Assembly: GCF_037975245.1 (NCBI RefSeq)
Contig: NC_092577.1
Coordinates: forward strand, 12,602,013-12,666,012
DNA from: Apostichopus japonicus
Taxonomy: Eukaryota; Echinodermata; Holothuroidea; Aspidochirotida; Stichopodidae
Direction: 5' to 3'
DNA length: 64,000 bases
Positions 35,297 to 46,685 of the stretch are shown one piece after another. A model generated the notes under the pieces. It worked only from the letters and a program-made list of their open reading frames with translations. It ran no database searches and was not told the DNA's origin. Within the stretch, counting starts at the first letter, position 1, and the number at the start of each line of letters is the position of its first letter. Made by a program: the position numbers and the translations under genes.

Positions 35297-35640
35297 ATAG
35301 ACTGATAGTTAACAGCTAACATAAATTTACAATACTAAATCTAAAACCGTTCCTTTTATACATTCAATCATCACCATTTTATTTTCTTTGAATTAGAAAA
35401 TAATTATAAGAGATGTTGCTCAGTCTCTTGGAGGTTTTTTAAGAATAATAAATTTGTCTAACGTTTATTGGTAGATATCTAACAGCTAGCCGTTACAACA
35501 ATGAAGGTGATTAATTTTCCATTTACCTTCATATTCAGTTAACAATTACAAACCTTTCAGTAAATCGTTATGAAAGAATTAAGACAAAGTTTACATTAGA
35601 AAATTCTTTATAAAAGAATAATGGCCTTGCTAGGATTAAC
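35297..35640. repeat. 206-bp satellite, right part
   Basis: ATAGACTGATAGTTAACAGC resumes the monomer broken at 27,332, followed by ACTAAATCTAAAACCGTTCC and CATTCAATCATCACC. A second, more diverged monomer fades out by about 35,640. Confidence 0.75.
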
Positions 35641-35879
35641 ATGTTCAGGTTTGAAAAAAGAATAAATCTTGGTAAACTAAAGGTACCTACAAACAATGTG
35701 ATGATATTACATTAGGTCTTAAAATTGATACCGATAGAGGTTATTGTTACCCACGTCCAGTCAGCTAACATTACAAAAAAAAACACATAAAAAACAGAAA
35801 CTCTATTTAGAAAATAAAAACAAACGAAATGATCTTATTTGATTTATTAAACATGTCGTAAGTCCTTTTTGAGTTTTAG

Positions 35880-36432
35880 CCCACTAAGACAGGCTAACTT
35901 CTATTGTTATGTTTTGCATGCATGTGCACACAAAGATCGTAGTTGTAGCCTGGACTAAGAAAGCTCGGATCTTGCTAAGCTATTACAACTTCTGGATGTG
36001 GGTGTTGATTGTATTGTGATGTGTGCATGTATGTGTGTACAAGATCTTAGTTGTAGTCTGGACTAAGACAGTCCTGATCTTGCTACACGACAACTTCTGG
36101 TATGTGGTTGTTGCTTCTATTGTTATGCATGCATGTTTGTACAAAGATCTTAGTTGTAGCCTAGACTAAGACAGCTCTGATCTTGCTAAGCTATTACAAC
36201 TTCTGGATGTGGTTGTTGCTTGTAATGTGATGTATGCATGTATGTGTGTACAAAGATCTTAGTTGTAGCCTGGACTAAGACAGCTCTGATCTTGCTAAGC
36301 TATTACATCTTCTGGATGTGGGTGTAACTGGTATTGTGATGTGTGCATGTATGTGTGTACAAGATTTTAGTTGTAGCATGAACTAAGACAGCTCTGATCT
36401 TGCTAGCTATTACATCTTCTGGTATGTGGTTG
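35880..36432. repeat. About 120-bp tandem repeat, 5 copies
   Basis: The unit contains CAAAGATCTTAGTTGTAGCC, GGACTAAGACAGCTCTGATC and TTGCTAAGCTATTACAACTT, then a TG-rich spacer with GTGATGTGTGCATG. Copies differ by small deletions. The array ends about 250 bp downstream of the GPCR stop codon and is non-coding. Confidence 0.85.
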
Positions 36433-36684
36433 TTGCTTCTAGTCCTATATATGCCATCAAATAATTTATTGACAAATTGCTATACAAGTGCAAAGATGTA
36501 CAGCAGTCTTTGCACAGTGGAACCAATGTATTTTATAAGAGAAAGTTCAGAGCCTATGAAACTAATACACACAATTTGAACATTAAGATAGATTCCCTGT
36601 TTGCATGGAATTATGTACAAAGATCTAAGTCATAGACCACTAAAACAATCCCTTAGCTAATTAGCTATAAAACACAGTGTTACG

Positions 36685-37764
36685 TTAACTTAAGCTAGCA
36701 GTCATTTGGCTTAATTCTTGGTCATTGCGTCGGTCCCTGTTCTTGAAACAGAACAAAAAAGAGAAAGTCTTCAGAAATGCCTTTCTGTAACGAGTGCCAA
36801 ATATGTTATAGACAATTGGGTTAACACCACTGTTAAACAAAGATAAATAAAAGAGTGGAAACTTCCAAGGGGTTTCTAAATAGTTCTTTAAAAAAAATCT
36901 CAGGTAAATAAAATACAAATCGAAAAGAATTATACATATGAAGAAAATAGAAGAGTTAATAGCAGCCATTTTTGTCAAGTTTCGCTGTACCTTTAGATTG
37001 TCTGTTCTATTTACTTGACCTACACTCAGAGGGTTATACAGTATCCTGTATGTTTTTATTGTCAAAATTAGTGAAATTATCAATGTGATGATATCTGGGA
37101 AAATCAGAGCCGGAATATATGTCAAAATGTGCGACTCAATATCAATCAATGTGTATGCTATAGCTTTTACAGATCCAGATAGACCAGTGCCCATATCTTT
37201 GGATAATATCCAAAGGAAAGCCTGCATGGTACTGTTCCAAACCATGAAGCCACCTGATACAACACAAAATGTAACAGTTACACATCTAAGTTTAAACCTA
37301 TTTCTTTCTGCGGTTGCTGTTTGGATTGGCTTGCTTACAGCCAGGTATCTGTTTCGAGAGATTGCAAGGATACAAAGGTCTGACAGAATTTGAAGCGGAC
37401 GATAATTGAATGCACCAAATGCCCCAATTTTCCCGAACATACTTTTGTCATGAAAGAGTACAAACAACATGGAGTCAAATACCACACCAACAGAGAAACA
37501 AATATCAACAAATGACAGAGTCATTAAGTAAACACTCAGCGATGTTTTCCTCAGGGAAGGATGTTTACTCATAGTTATCAAGAATATACAATTAGAAAAT
37601 ATTGCTAGGGGTCCTATTATAAGGGGAACTGAAGAAATGGCAAGATTGGTGTTGAGGATCCATATAATATGTTGAACATAATCATTGTATTCAGAGGAAT
37701 ATGTATAACTGTATGAAGAATAATTAAAAATATAATAAGATGTGATGTTGTTGGTATCTTCCAT
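36685..37764 (-). CDS. Rhodopsin-like (class A) G-protein-coupled receptor, intronless
   Basis: A 359-residue seven-helix receptor of the plasma membrane; its ligand is unknown. The extracellular N-terminus has glycosylation sites NIT (N6) and NYS (N14) and many Tyr/Ser. Visible family marks are Asn in TM1 (IFSNCIFL), Asp in TM2 (LSFVDICF), an E/DRY variant NRYLAV at the end of TM3, and NPIVYNIFG in TM7 followed by the helix-8 motif RYRKAF. Unusual features are that the Cys at the top of TM3 and its partner in loop 2 are not visible, and that the TM6 CWxP is replaced by CIILFD. A single exon and this degree of drift fit the large lineage-specific GPCR expansions of echinoderms and other invertebrates. 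The start is the first ATG in frame. A 20-bp tandem repeat lies 75-170 bp upstream. Confidence 0.9.
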   Translation of the reverse strand: MEDTNNITSYYIFNYSSYSYTYSSEYNDYVQHIIWILNTNLAISSVPLIIGPLAIFSNCIFLITMSKHPSLRKTSLSVYLMTLSFVDICFSVGVVFDSMLFVLFHDKSMFGKIGAFGAFNYRPLQILSDLCILAISRNRYLAVSKPIQTATAERNRFKLRCVTVTFCVVSGGFMVWNSTMQAFLWILSKDMGTGLSGSVKAIAYTLIDIESHILTYIPALIFPDIITLIISLILTIKTYRILYNPLSVGQVNRTDNLKVQRNLTKMAAINSSIFFICIILFDLYFIYLRFFLKNYLETPWKFPLFYLSLFNSGVNPIVYNIFGTRYRKAFLKTFSFLFCFKNRDRRNDQELSQMTASLS

Positions 37765-37839
37765 ATCTATTTGTCGTCAGAATAGGCTATGTATACCTAG
37801 ATTGCCGGAACTACAATCTTACATTAGACCATATATCCT

Positions 37840-37936
37840 ATATCAGCAGACCATAGCATACAGTAACAGACCATAACATACAATAGCAGACCATACCCTA
37901 TATAAGCAGACCATAGCCTATATTAGCAGACCACAG
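37840..37936. repeat. About 20-bp tandem repeat upstream of the GPCR
   Basis: AGCAGACCATAGCATACAGT-like units occur five times (variants ACAGACCATAACATACAAT and AGCAGACCATAGCCTATAT). The array sits within 170 bp of the GPCR start codon, so it overlaps its likely promoter. Confidence 0.8.
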
Positions 37937-39744
37937 CTTACAATATGTCTTTATAGTTAGCTGTAGCTTGTTATGATCGTTAAGTGCATTTAATTGACAA
38001 CCAGTTGATCATCAAAGTTACCTTCGTATTAGTTTGCCCCCTTTCTGGTGTTCGTCGTTTGCAGGGTCTTCCGTTGGTTAGCAATTTTGTTAGAAACCGG
38101 TAGAGAAAACTAATGTCATGAAGACTTTGAAGACTATGAAGACTTATCCAATAGAATCAGTCCCTCAGCTGGTCGAGCATTATGTATTGTTCGACTATGA
38201 TACACAATTGGAAATGCTAGATTGTCGAAACTTGTATTGGTAACGGCCTCATATTATGTAGTATTTTTTCTGATTAGGAAATGGTGATGGGTTTATAGAG
38301 AAGTGTTCCGATAAACCTGTAGAATGAATCGGCACCAAGGTATGCTCTGTCTTCATACACACGCAAAAGAATCCGACTTGAAAATCAATTTATAGCACAG
38401 TTTGTTTCCATTTGGAAAAAAGTTGTAATTAAGCAATCAAGCACAAATATAAGATTTGTATAGCTTTCCAATGGAATGAATCCTCTTCCTGCTCATCAAA
38501 ACTTCCCGAGTCTCAGAGTTTCTCATCGATATAAAATCTTGAAGCGACTGCTAGTGTTATAGCCAATCACCACTGGTCGCACTCTGTCTCCAAAATTAAA
38601 ACACATGAGTAGTTAGTCTACACACCTTTTACTTCAAATGCAATGTCAATTGGCTAGTCCTTGATTACTAGACTAGAATCAGGAAATTTACTCAAGTGCA
38701 AGCCGGAATTGAAAGTATGCAAATCATTATTAGCAACATTTGATGTCCTGAAACTAACCTGGACCTAGCTTCAGCACTTGATAAGACTACTGTTAAGCGA
38801 ACAAGAACATTATGAAGAGCTATTCATCTGGTCAAGAGTTTTTACCTTCAAACTCAATTTAGAGAGGATTTCAGCTCAGAGCAACAAATGACTTTGAAAA
38901 TGCATTGTCAATTCTAAAAACATAATCCACTGTCAAGCCAATGATGACTTCCAGAGTACCCATGATACAAATTTGATTGGTATATTTTTGCAGCTGGCTT
39001 ATAGCCCAAGCGTATTAGCCAATGAAAAATGATTGTGTGAAGGAAGTAAAGACTATCGTTTTCAGAAGTACCTGTATTTTTTGGCTCACATTCTCAATAA
39101 GCTAGGTTTGAACAATTTATTCGTGAATTAGGGCAAAGGTTAGCAGTATAAAAAATGCTGCAGGTCATCGTGAGCAAGTTACGGTAAAAACATGAAGTTT
39201 GATGCAATACATGGCTGCTTCTTTCACCTACTGTAGTCTTGTGCCGATATCCCTTTAAAAGCCATCTTACCTTACCTTGTATATAAATTAATATGAACCA
39301 CCAGAAGCTTCTATAAATTGTAATAGGACAGAGGAAAGGCAATCAACAATAACCAGAACTGGCCCATTATCTTTTACACACACAGTAGACATAACAGTGT
39401 TACTTTAATAGTGTGTGGACAATGATGGATGGTACTTGACAAAAGTTGATGGAGAGCAACAACTTTAATCTATGTTCTAGTTAGAGGAATTTTATGGTCT
39501 TTTGATATTAGTGAAACAGAGAACATTATCTGTGGACGTTGAGGCCTTAATGTCAGCAAGATATGTTAGGGACGGGAGCCGTCTAGGTATTACATTCCTA
39601 AAAGCTGTAGAAATTTACATCATAGAAACCATAACACATAATTACATCTGTTGTTATGTAAAACAGTGCTTCTTTTGTAGGGTGGGAGGGGATGGGGGAG
39701 CTATTTAGCAGCAGGATTTTCTTTTTTTGCGGTTGGTTTCATTG
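37937..39744. other. Intergenic DNA
   Basis: No coding region, RNA or repeat is supported. A G-rich run lies at about 39,681-39,700. Confidence 0.45.
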
Positions 39745-40765
39745 ATCTCTGGTATCAAAACTCCCAGTGGACAAGGCCATATGTCTCTGGTATTTAAATT
39801 CCTAGTGGACAAGGCCAATGCGATATGCACCTCTTTTATGATAACATGAAAATTACCTAGCTTGACAACACCATCTTGAATTTTGAATCTTTAGAAAGGG
39901 TTGTAGCTCCCAGTTTTTTGACAAACTGTGTTCATGTTTGTTTAAATTGCTTGTGGAGTCCTACATTTTTTGCTTTTTCTTGCCCATGCAGATGTAAGCA
40001 AATGACATCATAGTAGCACAGAGCAGAAACATGGAGGCCATGTATTGTGCACCTATGAGATTATTTGAAGAAGGAAATAACAATATCATTTACATAAGTA
40101 CCTGGATTTTTATGTAGAAGAATATGAATGGCAGGATTTTGTTCAGAGAGATATTACCAGCAGAATGTTACCATTTTGGTTCTGTTTCGATGCAACCATG
40201 GTAACGTCTGAGTAAACTTTTGCCGAAGGGACTTTACAACTCATATTATTTGAGTAGTAGTAGTAGCTTCTTGCATAAACATGGATGATATGTATTGTGC
40301 ACCTAAGAGATTATTTGAAGAAGGAAATAACAATATCATTTACATAAGTACCTGGATTTTTATGTAAAAGAATATGAATTGCAGGATCTTGTTCAGAGAG
40401 ATATTACCAGCAGAATGTTGCCTTTTGGGTTCTGATTTGATGCAACCATGGTAACGTCTGAGTAAACTTTTGCCGAAGGGACTTTACAACTCATATTATT
40501 TGAGTAATAGTAGTAGCTACTTGCATAAACACGGATGATATGTACTGCGAACCTTAGAGATTATTTGAAGAAGGAAATAATATCATTTACATAAGTACCT
40601 GGATTTTTATGTAAAAGAATATGAATTGCTGGATCTTGTTCAGAGAGATATTACCAGCAGAATGTTTCCTTTTGGGTTCTGATTTGATGCAACTATGGTA
40701 ACGTCTGAGTAAATTTTTGCCGAAGGGACTTTACAACTCATATTATTTGAGTAGTAGTAGTAGCT
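39745..40765. repeat. About 240-bp tandem repeat, 3 copies, with a unique leader
   Basis: Units start at about 40,030, 40,280 and 40,520. They share GAGATTATTTGAAGAAGGAA, ATAAGTACCTGGATTTTTAT, GATATTACCAGCAGAATGTT and CCGAAGGGACTTTACAACTC, and end in a GTAGTAG trinucleotide run. A leader (39,745-40,010) contains CAGTGGACAAGGCCATATGT and GAAAGGGTTGTAGCTCCCAG. The same leader plus one unit recur at 41,510-42,015. Confidence 0.85.
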
Positions 40766-41509
40766 TCCTGCATACAGGAGGGGCTGTGAGATGTTCATCG
40801 ATGGGAGGCACACCCAGAGGGACGTAGAAACATGTATCTTTGAATTAAGGGGACAAACCACAGAATTATCTATAAACCAGTTTTTGACAATCTGAATTCT
40901 CTTTCCATTCTCTAGCCAAACTTACTTTGCAAATATCAAAGCATTTGTAATATTTTAAACAAAGAAGGCACAAATATTTTACCAAATATGGAAGCTTCGT
41001 AGGTATATATCTTTTAAATAATGTTCTATGTTTGTAACATGAAAGCCAATAAAAGAACATGTTGTATGATTTAGTCATTGTAAAGGTTTGAAAGCCAGGT
41101 CATAAAAGCATTCTACATATTTAGAAGATTGCTGTAATGGAATAACATCGTTAATGCACACAGTCTTTGTGAGGTTTCAGAAATAATGAAACTCTGTCAG
41201 CTACACATACTAATTATACCAAAAAAATATATATTAAATTGAATAATATAAAAGAGGTCATATTTTTGCCATTTAACAATAAATAAAAATCCTTAAAATG
41301 TCTACATTAGAAATTGTTTACAAAGGTATGGACAAAATTTCATACATAGAACACTTGCACCCCATATTCAGAAAAAGAAGCCTAGTTTTTAACTGAGAAG
41401 GTCAAAATCATTTGAGGTTGCAAAAGATCAAAATGTGAAAAACTTGTAAGCACTATATCTCAATATGTATTTAAGTCTTAATGGACAAGTGCGAGGCATA
41501 TATGTTTCT
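40766..41509. other. Intergenic DNA with one stray satellite monomer
   Basis: About 41,140-41,310 resembles the 206-bp satellite of 26.5 kb (CACAGTCTTTGTGAGG, then AATAATGAAACTCTG). No gene is seen. Confidence 0.45.
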
Positions 41510-42015
41510 TGTATTGAAAGTCGATCCCATTGGACAAGGCCATATGTCTCTGGTATTTTAATTCCCAGTGGACAGGTCAAAGCAATATGTACCTCTTTTA
41601 TGATAACATGAAAATTACCTGGCTTGACAACAACATCTTGTATTCTGAATCTTTAGAGAGGGTTGTAGCTCCCAGTTTGTTCACAAACTGTGAACATGTT
41701 TTTTTTCATTGTTTGTGAAATCCTACAATTATTTTTTACATGCCCATGCAGATGTATGCACATGACATCATAGTAGCAAATTGCATAAACATGGAGGCCA
41801 TGTATTGTGTACCTAAGAGATTATTTGAAGAAGGAAATAACAATATCATTTACATAAGTACCTGGATTTTTATGTAAAAGAATATGAATTGCAGGATTTT
41901 GTTCAGAGAGATATTACCAGCAGAATGTTGCCGTTTGGGTTCTGTTTTGATGCGACTATGACAACATCTTAGTAAACTTTGCCGAAGGGACTTTAAATTC
42001 ATGTTATTTGAGTAG
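41510..42015. repeat. Second copy of the 39.7-kb leader plus one 240-bp unit
   Basis: The order and sequence follow 39,745-40,260: GGACAAGGCCATATGTCTCT, then GCTCCCAGTTTGTTCACAAA, ATGACATCATAGTAGC, and one GAGATTATTTGAAGAAGGAA unit ending in GTAGTAATAATAATAA. Only one unit is present here against three at the first site. Confidence 0.85.
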
Positions 42016-42345
42016 TAATAATAATAATAATATTAATATTAATAATAAATTACATTAATATTGCGCTTAATACAGCGTTTCAAAGAGCTTTACAAAGTAG
42101 GAAAGAGTCAAAGAAAACAAAAGAAAAACAAAAAACTAGGAATTAATGTTTAAAGCTGTCCCTTAAATAAAAAAGGGAGGGAGTATCACAAACATTTTAT
42201 TGCGGCCTGTGTTAAAAAAAATTTAAAATATAAAAATATAAAAAAATATAAAAAATATAAAAATATTTTATATTATATAAAAATATAAAAAATAAAAAAA
42301 GTAAAAAAATATATATAATAAAAAAAATATATATATATAATACCA
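42016..42345 (-). repeat. SINE/LINE-type 3' tail and AT-rich tract
   Basis: Read on the minus strand, an ATT/AAT-type tail (about 42,018-42,050) sits beside GCGCTTAATACAGCGTTTCA and AGAGCTTTACAAAG, the terminal motif shared by many L2/CR1-dependent SINEs and LINEs. From about 42,212 the DNA is almost pure A/T. No coding remains. Confidence 0.45.
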
Positions 42346-42839
42346 CTACGATGTACTGTATTGTATCTTTAACATATCTAGCTTTCGCATGCTCCCAAAA
42401 CATAACACGTGTAAGTGTGTTATAACACCCTGGCATATAAATGCATAATATGCTACACGTTAAGAACAAATATAAGCTCACACCTTTCGGCTTGGGTGGT
42501 GTTATCATGTTATAGCGTTATTGTAACAGCTAGTTCTGATTATACTAACAAGCAGAAGTCTAGTGCATTGAAGGCATCGAAAGCTCAATGCATTTTGCAT
42601 CCTGGTTTAACATCCAGTAAAAAACCCCTTCACGCAGATGCAATTTCAGTTGAGAACATTCCACAGTCAAATAAGCCTATTGTTGATTAACAGACTTCAT
42701 AGAGCTGCAGCACTTTGTTGACTTGCTAATTTTAAATACATTATGTAGTATTGAATTTCGTACTATTTTAACTTGTTTGTTTTTCGGGTTTAAAAGTTTT
42801 ATTGAATGAGGTGTCTCAAGTTACCAAGAGGCCAGGGAA

Positions 42840-43189
42840 CCAGAATGAACACTCGGGAAGGGCCGTTTCCGGCCATCTGGGGGGGTTTTATAACCAAAAT
42901 TTTGGGGGTACGCTCCGCGCCAACTAATGGTGGCGCTTCGCTCATATAGTCGTGCCTACAGCTTTGAAAATCTTGGCTACGCCCCTTATACTAATACTGT
43001 CGGCAAAATTATATACATCGTGAAAAGTCACGAAAACATTGACGGATTGTGTTTTTGGTTCAATAAAATAATTTGCCCGGAATTTTACCCCTCCGTTAGA
43101 ACCCTCCCCAAAACGGTGGTGAGTCAAATATTCAGATATTAGCCATTTTGACTCAATGGGAAATTTCTTAGAGGAAACACTGGTCACTA
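42840..43189. other. Fragment related to the GGCGTAGC-type MITE
   Basis: CGCCAACTAATGGTGGCGCT, TTCGCTCATATAGT and CTTGGCTACGCCCC resemble the interior and right end of the MITE at 51,675-51,926 (CGCCACCTCATGGTGGCGCT, CTCGCTACGCCCC). No clean ends or target duplication are visible, so this is an old partial copy. Confidence 0.5.
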
Positions 43190-45640
43190 GTATTGAACTG
43201 TAAGGGTAGCCTACACATATCCAAATAAAATGAATAACATTTAGACATTTATTCCTCAGTATGAAACGGCGCAGGCTCCCAAGATTGAAGCTGGACCAAC
43301 GTGTTTGTTTTCTCTCGCCAATAGTTCAATATTGTCAAAATCTTAGACTTCATTATATCTTTAACCAAAAATCTTCAATTGTTTTAATTTAAATCGTGAT
43401 TACAAAATATAAATATTAGGGCCTATTATAAATATTACAGCATTAGACTTTCATTACCTGTTGATTGATGTAATTTTGATACTATACAAAAGTAATGCTC
43501 AGTTCGATGAACCATGTAAGTTTTATTTCAAAGTAATGCAATTAACAGTCGACGTTTTCCAAATATATTTGGCTGTAATGAAATGGAAATATTATGATTA
43601 GGAAGATTTTCTGGGCGACAAAATGTTGGGAGGGGTTGGGGCGGAACTAGGGCATGATTGACAGGGGGACCCGATATAGGACAAATTGGACTGGGGACCC
43701 GATATAAGAAAAAATGGACAGGGGGACCCGATATAGGACAAAATAGACATTGGAAGACCCGATATAGCGCATTTTTAGACACAAGGGTCATTTGTTAAAG
43801 CTACATAAGATGATTCAATATGACCCTCCTAGCCAGACAGGTATGTCAAAATGAAAACAAAGCATCATTGTTCTAAACTTGTTCAATTTATACGAGTGCA
43901 TCACAGCATATCTTCACATCAAACAAGAAAATATGGGTCGTTGAGTCATCCATGAAAAAACAATAATGATGTCGATAGTACATCACTACTTTGGTTATCG
44001 TTTTACCATAACGGTGAGGAGACGGTAGGAAACCCGTTCCGATGAAACTTATTTCGGATACTAGCATTTCATGTCTTCATCATATCATTTTGAACAACAA
44101 CAAAATATTAGTAAACACGTGAATTAATGCATGATTATGTTTAGAACAACAACAAAACTTCGCGGTAAACTCGTGAAATAATGAACATTCACATGATCAA
44201 TTGTCAAAGATATGGTGAAGTCATATACATGTAATCGTGTTACGAACACAGCGCAGTAGTTACTGTGATGCACGGTTATGAAACATGAACAGTAGTTACT
44301 GTACTAGCTATGAGTATCGGGTGAGACTACAGATGATCTTAGCCAAAGGGCCGAGAAAAGACAAACATTTCTGAGCTCACGTATGTACTTGAGTGCCACT
44401 CGTGCGAAGTGAACTATTGATATTAAGTTATAATGCGTTTAACTTATCTCATAACGAAAATGATTGTTAAATGTTTAAGGTAAATATTCTACTAGCTATA
44501 AATTCTGATACGAGCGATATTACTCAAGGGTGAAAGCGAAAGTTTAAATATGTATTTGTGTTAAAAACGAATGATTAAAACTAAAGTATTGTAAATTGAA
44601 AGTCAATTAGGCCTAGCATTTTAGATTTAATATCAATTGCGGAATAAGTATCTACGGAAGCTTTGAAAGGACATCTTACACAAATGCATGTCGATTATTA
44701 GTTAGAATCACGTTAACGAGTTATAGGAACAACCGGACTTAGTCAATACATATACATTCTTCAAGATAAATATATCACAGTGTTTCCCTAAGTTTAATGT
44801 ATTATTTTCTGTAACTGATTTGAGGACATTTATAACCAATTAGTTGAAAGGTTTGCTTTAAATTGAAAAAGAAAAATCAACACTGTACATTCATTCATCC
44901 ATCTTTATTCCAATATAAATTTTCATAAAAAGTATAATTAGGATAAAAGTATTATAGCACTAAAAAACATCAAGAACACATGTTTCGCCATATAAATGTT
45001 TAAGAGAGTAAGAAAATAAAACAAAAACATATATTTTTTGTAATAGTTATCGAAATTCTTACAAATTCATTCCTAAAACAGAGAGATTATACACACGATA
45101 CTCATAATTAAGCATGGAGTTTATTTGAAACAAAATTTAAGGAATTAAAGATAGACGTAGTAAACAATCAGTAGACACTCCGTCAACAGGTAGAGTGTAT
45201 ACTCTAAATCCTTTGGTTGCATATACTATCGTACTCATGTAAGTTGACGTCTTTCACCAACTTTTAAGAATGTTGTAAATTGCAAGGCCCCATTAATATA
45301 CCGTAGATCATTCGATCAACTTAATCACTTTTGATTATATATAGCTCTTTCATGATATGCTAATAATTTGCCACTCATTATGAAACTGTTACAGACAGCA
45401 ATTTCCCTATAGCAAACACAAAAAGGAAATGGGATTACAGAACAACGACATTAAGAAATAATCTCCCAGGCTCATCATTCATTCACACTGAAGTCTTTAC
45501 TGCTGCATCTATCGCCTCTACGAACAGATTTTCAATTTCAGTAATGTACTTGTTTTTTATATATATATTTTTTATCTTCAATCAACATTAGAATTCATTT
45601 GCCGCCTGTCTGTTTTAGACTTTACGCGCAATTAATTAAA
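43190..45640. repeat. Segmental duplication, unit A, left part
   Basis: From AGTATTGAACTGTAAGGGTA onward this stretch is repeated at 62,022-64,000 (unit C) with high identity, and at about 50,553-52,260 (unit B) with insertions and deletions. It contains three to four copies of a GGGGACCCGATATAGGACAA-type repeat of about 30 bp at 43,650-43,770 and a U2-like fragment at 44,325-44,360. No gene is seen in it. Confidence 0.85.
44325..44360 (-). ncRNA. U2 snRNA 5'-end-like fragment (unit A)
   Basis: On the minus strand the sequence reads CTTTTCTCGGCCCTTTGGCT followed by AAGATCATCTGTAGT. The first part follows the 5' stem-loop of U2 snRNA closely. The branch-site-pairing region that follows (normally GTGTAGTATCTG) is altered, and nothing downstream resembles the rest of U2. 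It is therefore not a functional snRNA gene. It is a fragment, or part of a repeat that borrowed the U2 5' end. The same fragment is in unit C. Confidence 0.65.
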
Positions 45641-45644
45641 AGAT

Positions 45645-45763
45645 ATTGTAGGCATAGTGTGGGTACAGCGTGGGCATAGTGTAGGCGTCGTGGTTATAGT
45701 GTAGGCATAGTGTAGGAATAGTGTAGGCATAGTGTAGGCATAGTGTGGGAATAGTGTTGCCTT
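45645..45763. repeat. 10-12-bp minisatellite (TAGTGTAGGCA)
   Basis: Ten or so copies of GCATAGTGTAG or GCATAGTGTGG, with GGAATAGTG variants, lie just before the giant CCAT array. Confidence 0.85.
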
Positions 45764-45822
45764 GTACGGTATATAACTCTAGTTAATCTATGCTTGTTAA
45801 GCGATTAGACACGTGTGTGACT

Positions 45823-46656
45823 ATCTATCTATCTATCCATCCATCCATCCATCCATCCATCCATCCATCCATCCATCCATCCATCCATCCATCCATCCAT
45901 CCATCCATCCATCCATCCATCCATCCATCCATCCATCCATCCATCCATCCATCCATCCATCCATCCATCCATCCATCCATCCATCCATCCATCCATCCAT
46001 CCATCCATCCATCCATCCATCCATCCATCCATCCATCCATCCATCCATCCATCCATCCATCCATCCATCCATCCATCCATCCATCCATCCATCCATCCAT
46101 CCATCCATCCATCCATCCATCCATCCATCCATCCATCCATCCATCCATCCATCCATCCATCCATCCATCCATCCATCCATCCATCCATCCATCCATCCAT
46201 CCATCCATCCATCCATCCATCCATCCATCCATCCATCCATCCATCCATCCATCCATCCATCCATCCATCCATCCATCCATCCATCCATCCATCCATCCAT
46301 CCATCCATCCATCCATCCATCCATCCATCCATCCATCCATCCATCCATCCATCCATCCATCCATCCATCCATCCATCCATCCATCCATCCATCCATCCAT
46401 CCATCCATCCATCCATCCATCCATCCATCCATCCATCCATCCATCCATCCATCCATCCATCCATCCATCCATCCATCCATCCATCCATCCATCCATCCAT
46501 CCATCCATCCATCCATCCATCCATCCATCCATCCATCCATCCATCCATCCATCCATCCATCCATCCATCCATCCATCCATCCATCCATCCATCCATCCAT
46601 CCATCCATCCATCCATCCATCCATCCATCCATCCATCCATCCATCCATCCATCCAT
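45823..46656. repeat. (CCAT)n microsatellite of about 820 bp
   Basis: About 205 uninterrupted CCAT tetranucleotides follow four CTAT units. No interruption is visible. All three plus-strand and all three minus-strand frames are open by necessity, and none is a gene. The length in the assembly may be collapsed or expanded relative to the true array. Confidence 0.99.
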
Positions 46657-46685
46657 CTAAAGCTACAAATATGTGTGTGTATATG

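Noticed and set aside
44325-44360. Functional U2 snRNA gene
   Set aside because: Only the first stem-loop region matches; the branch-site region is altered and the Sm site and 3' half are absent.
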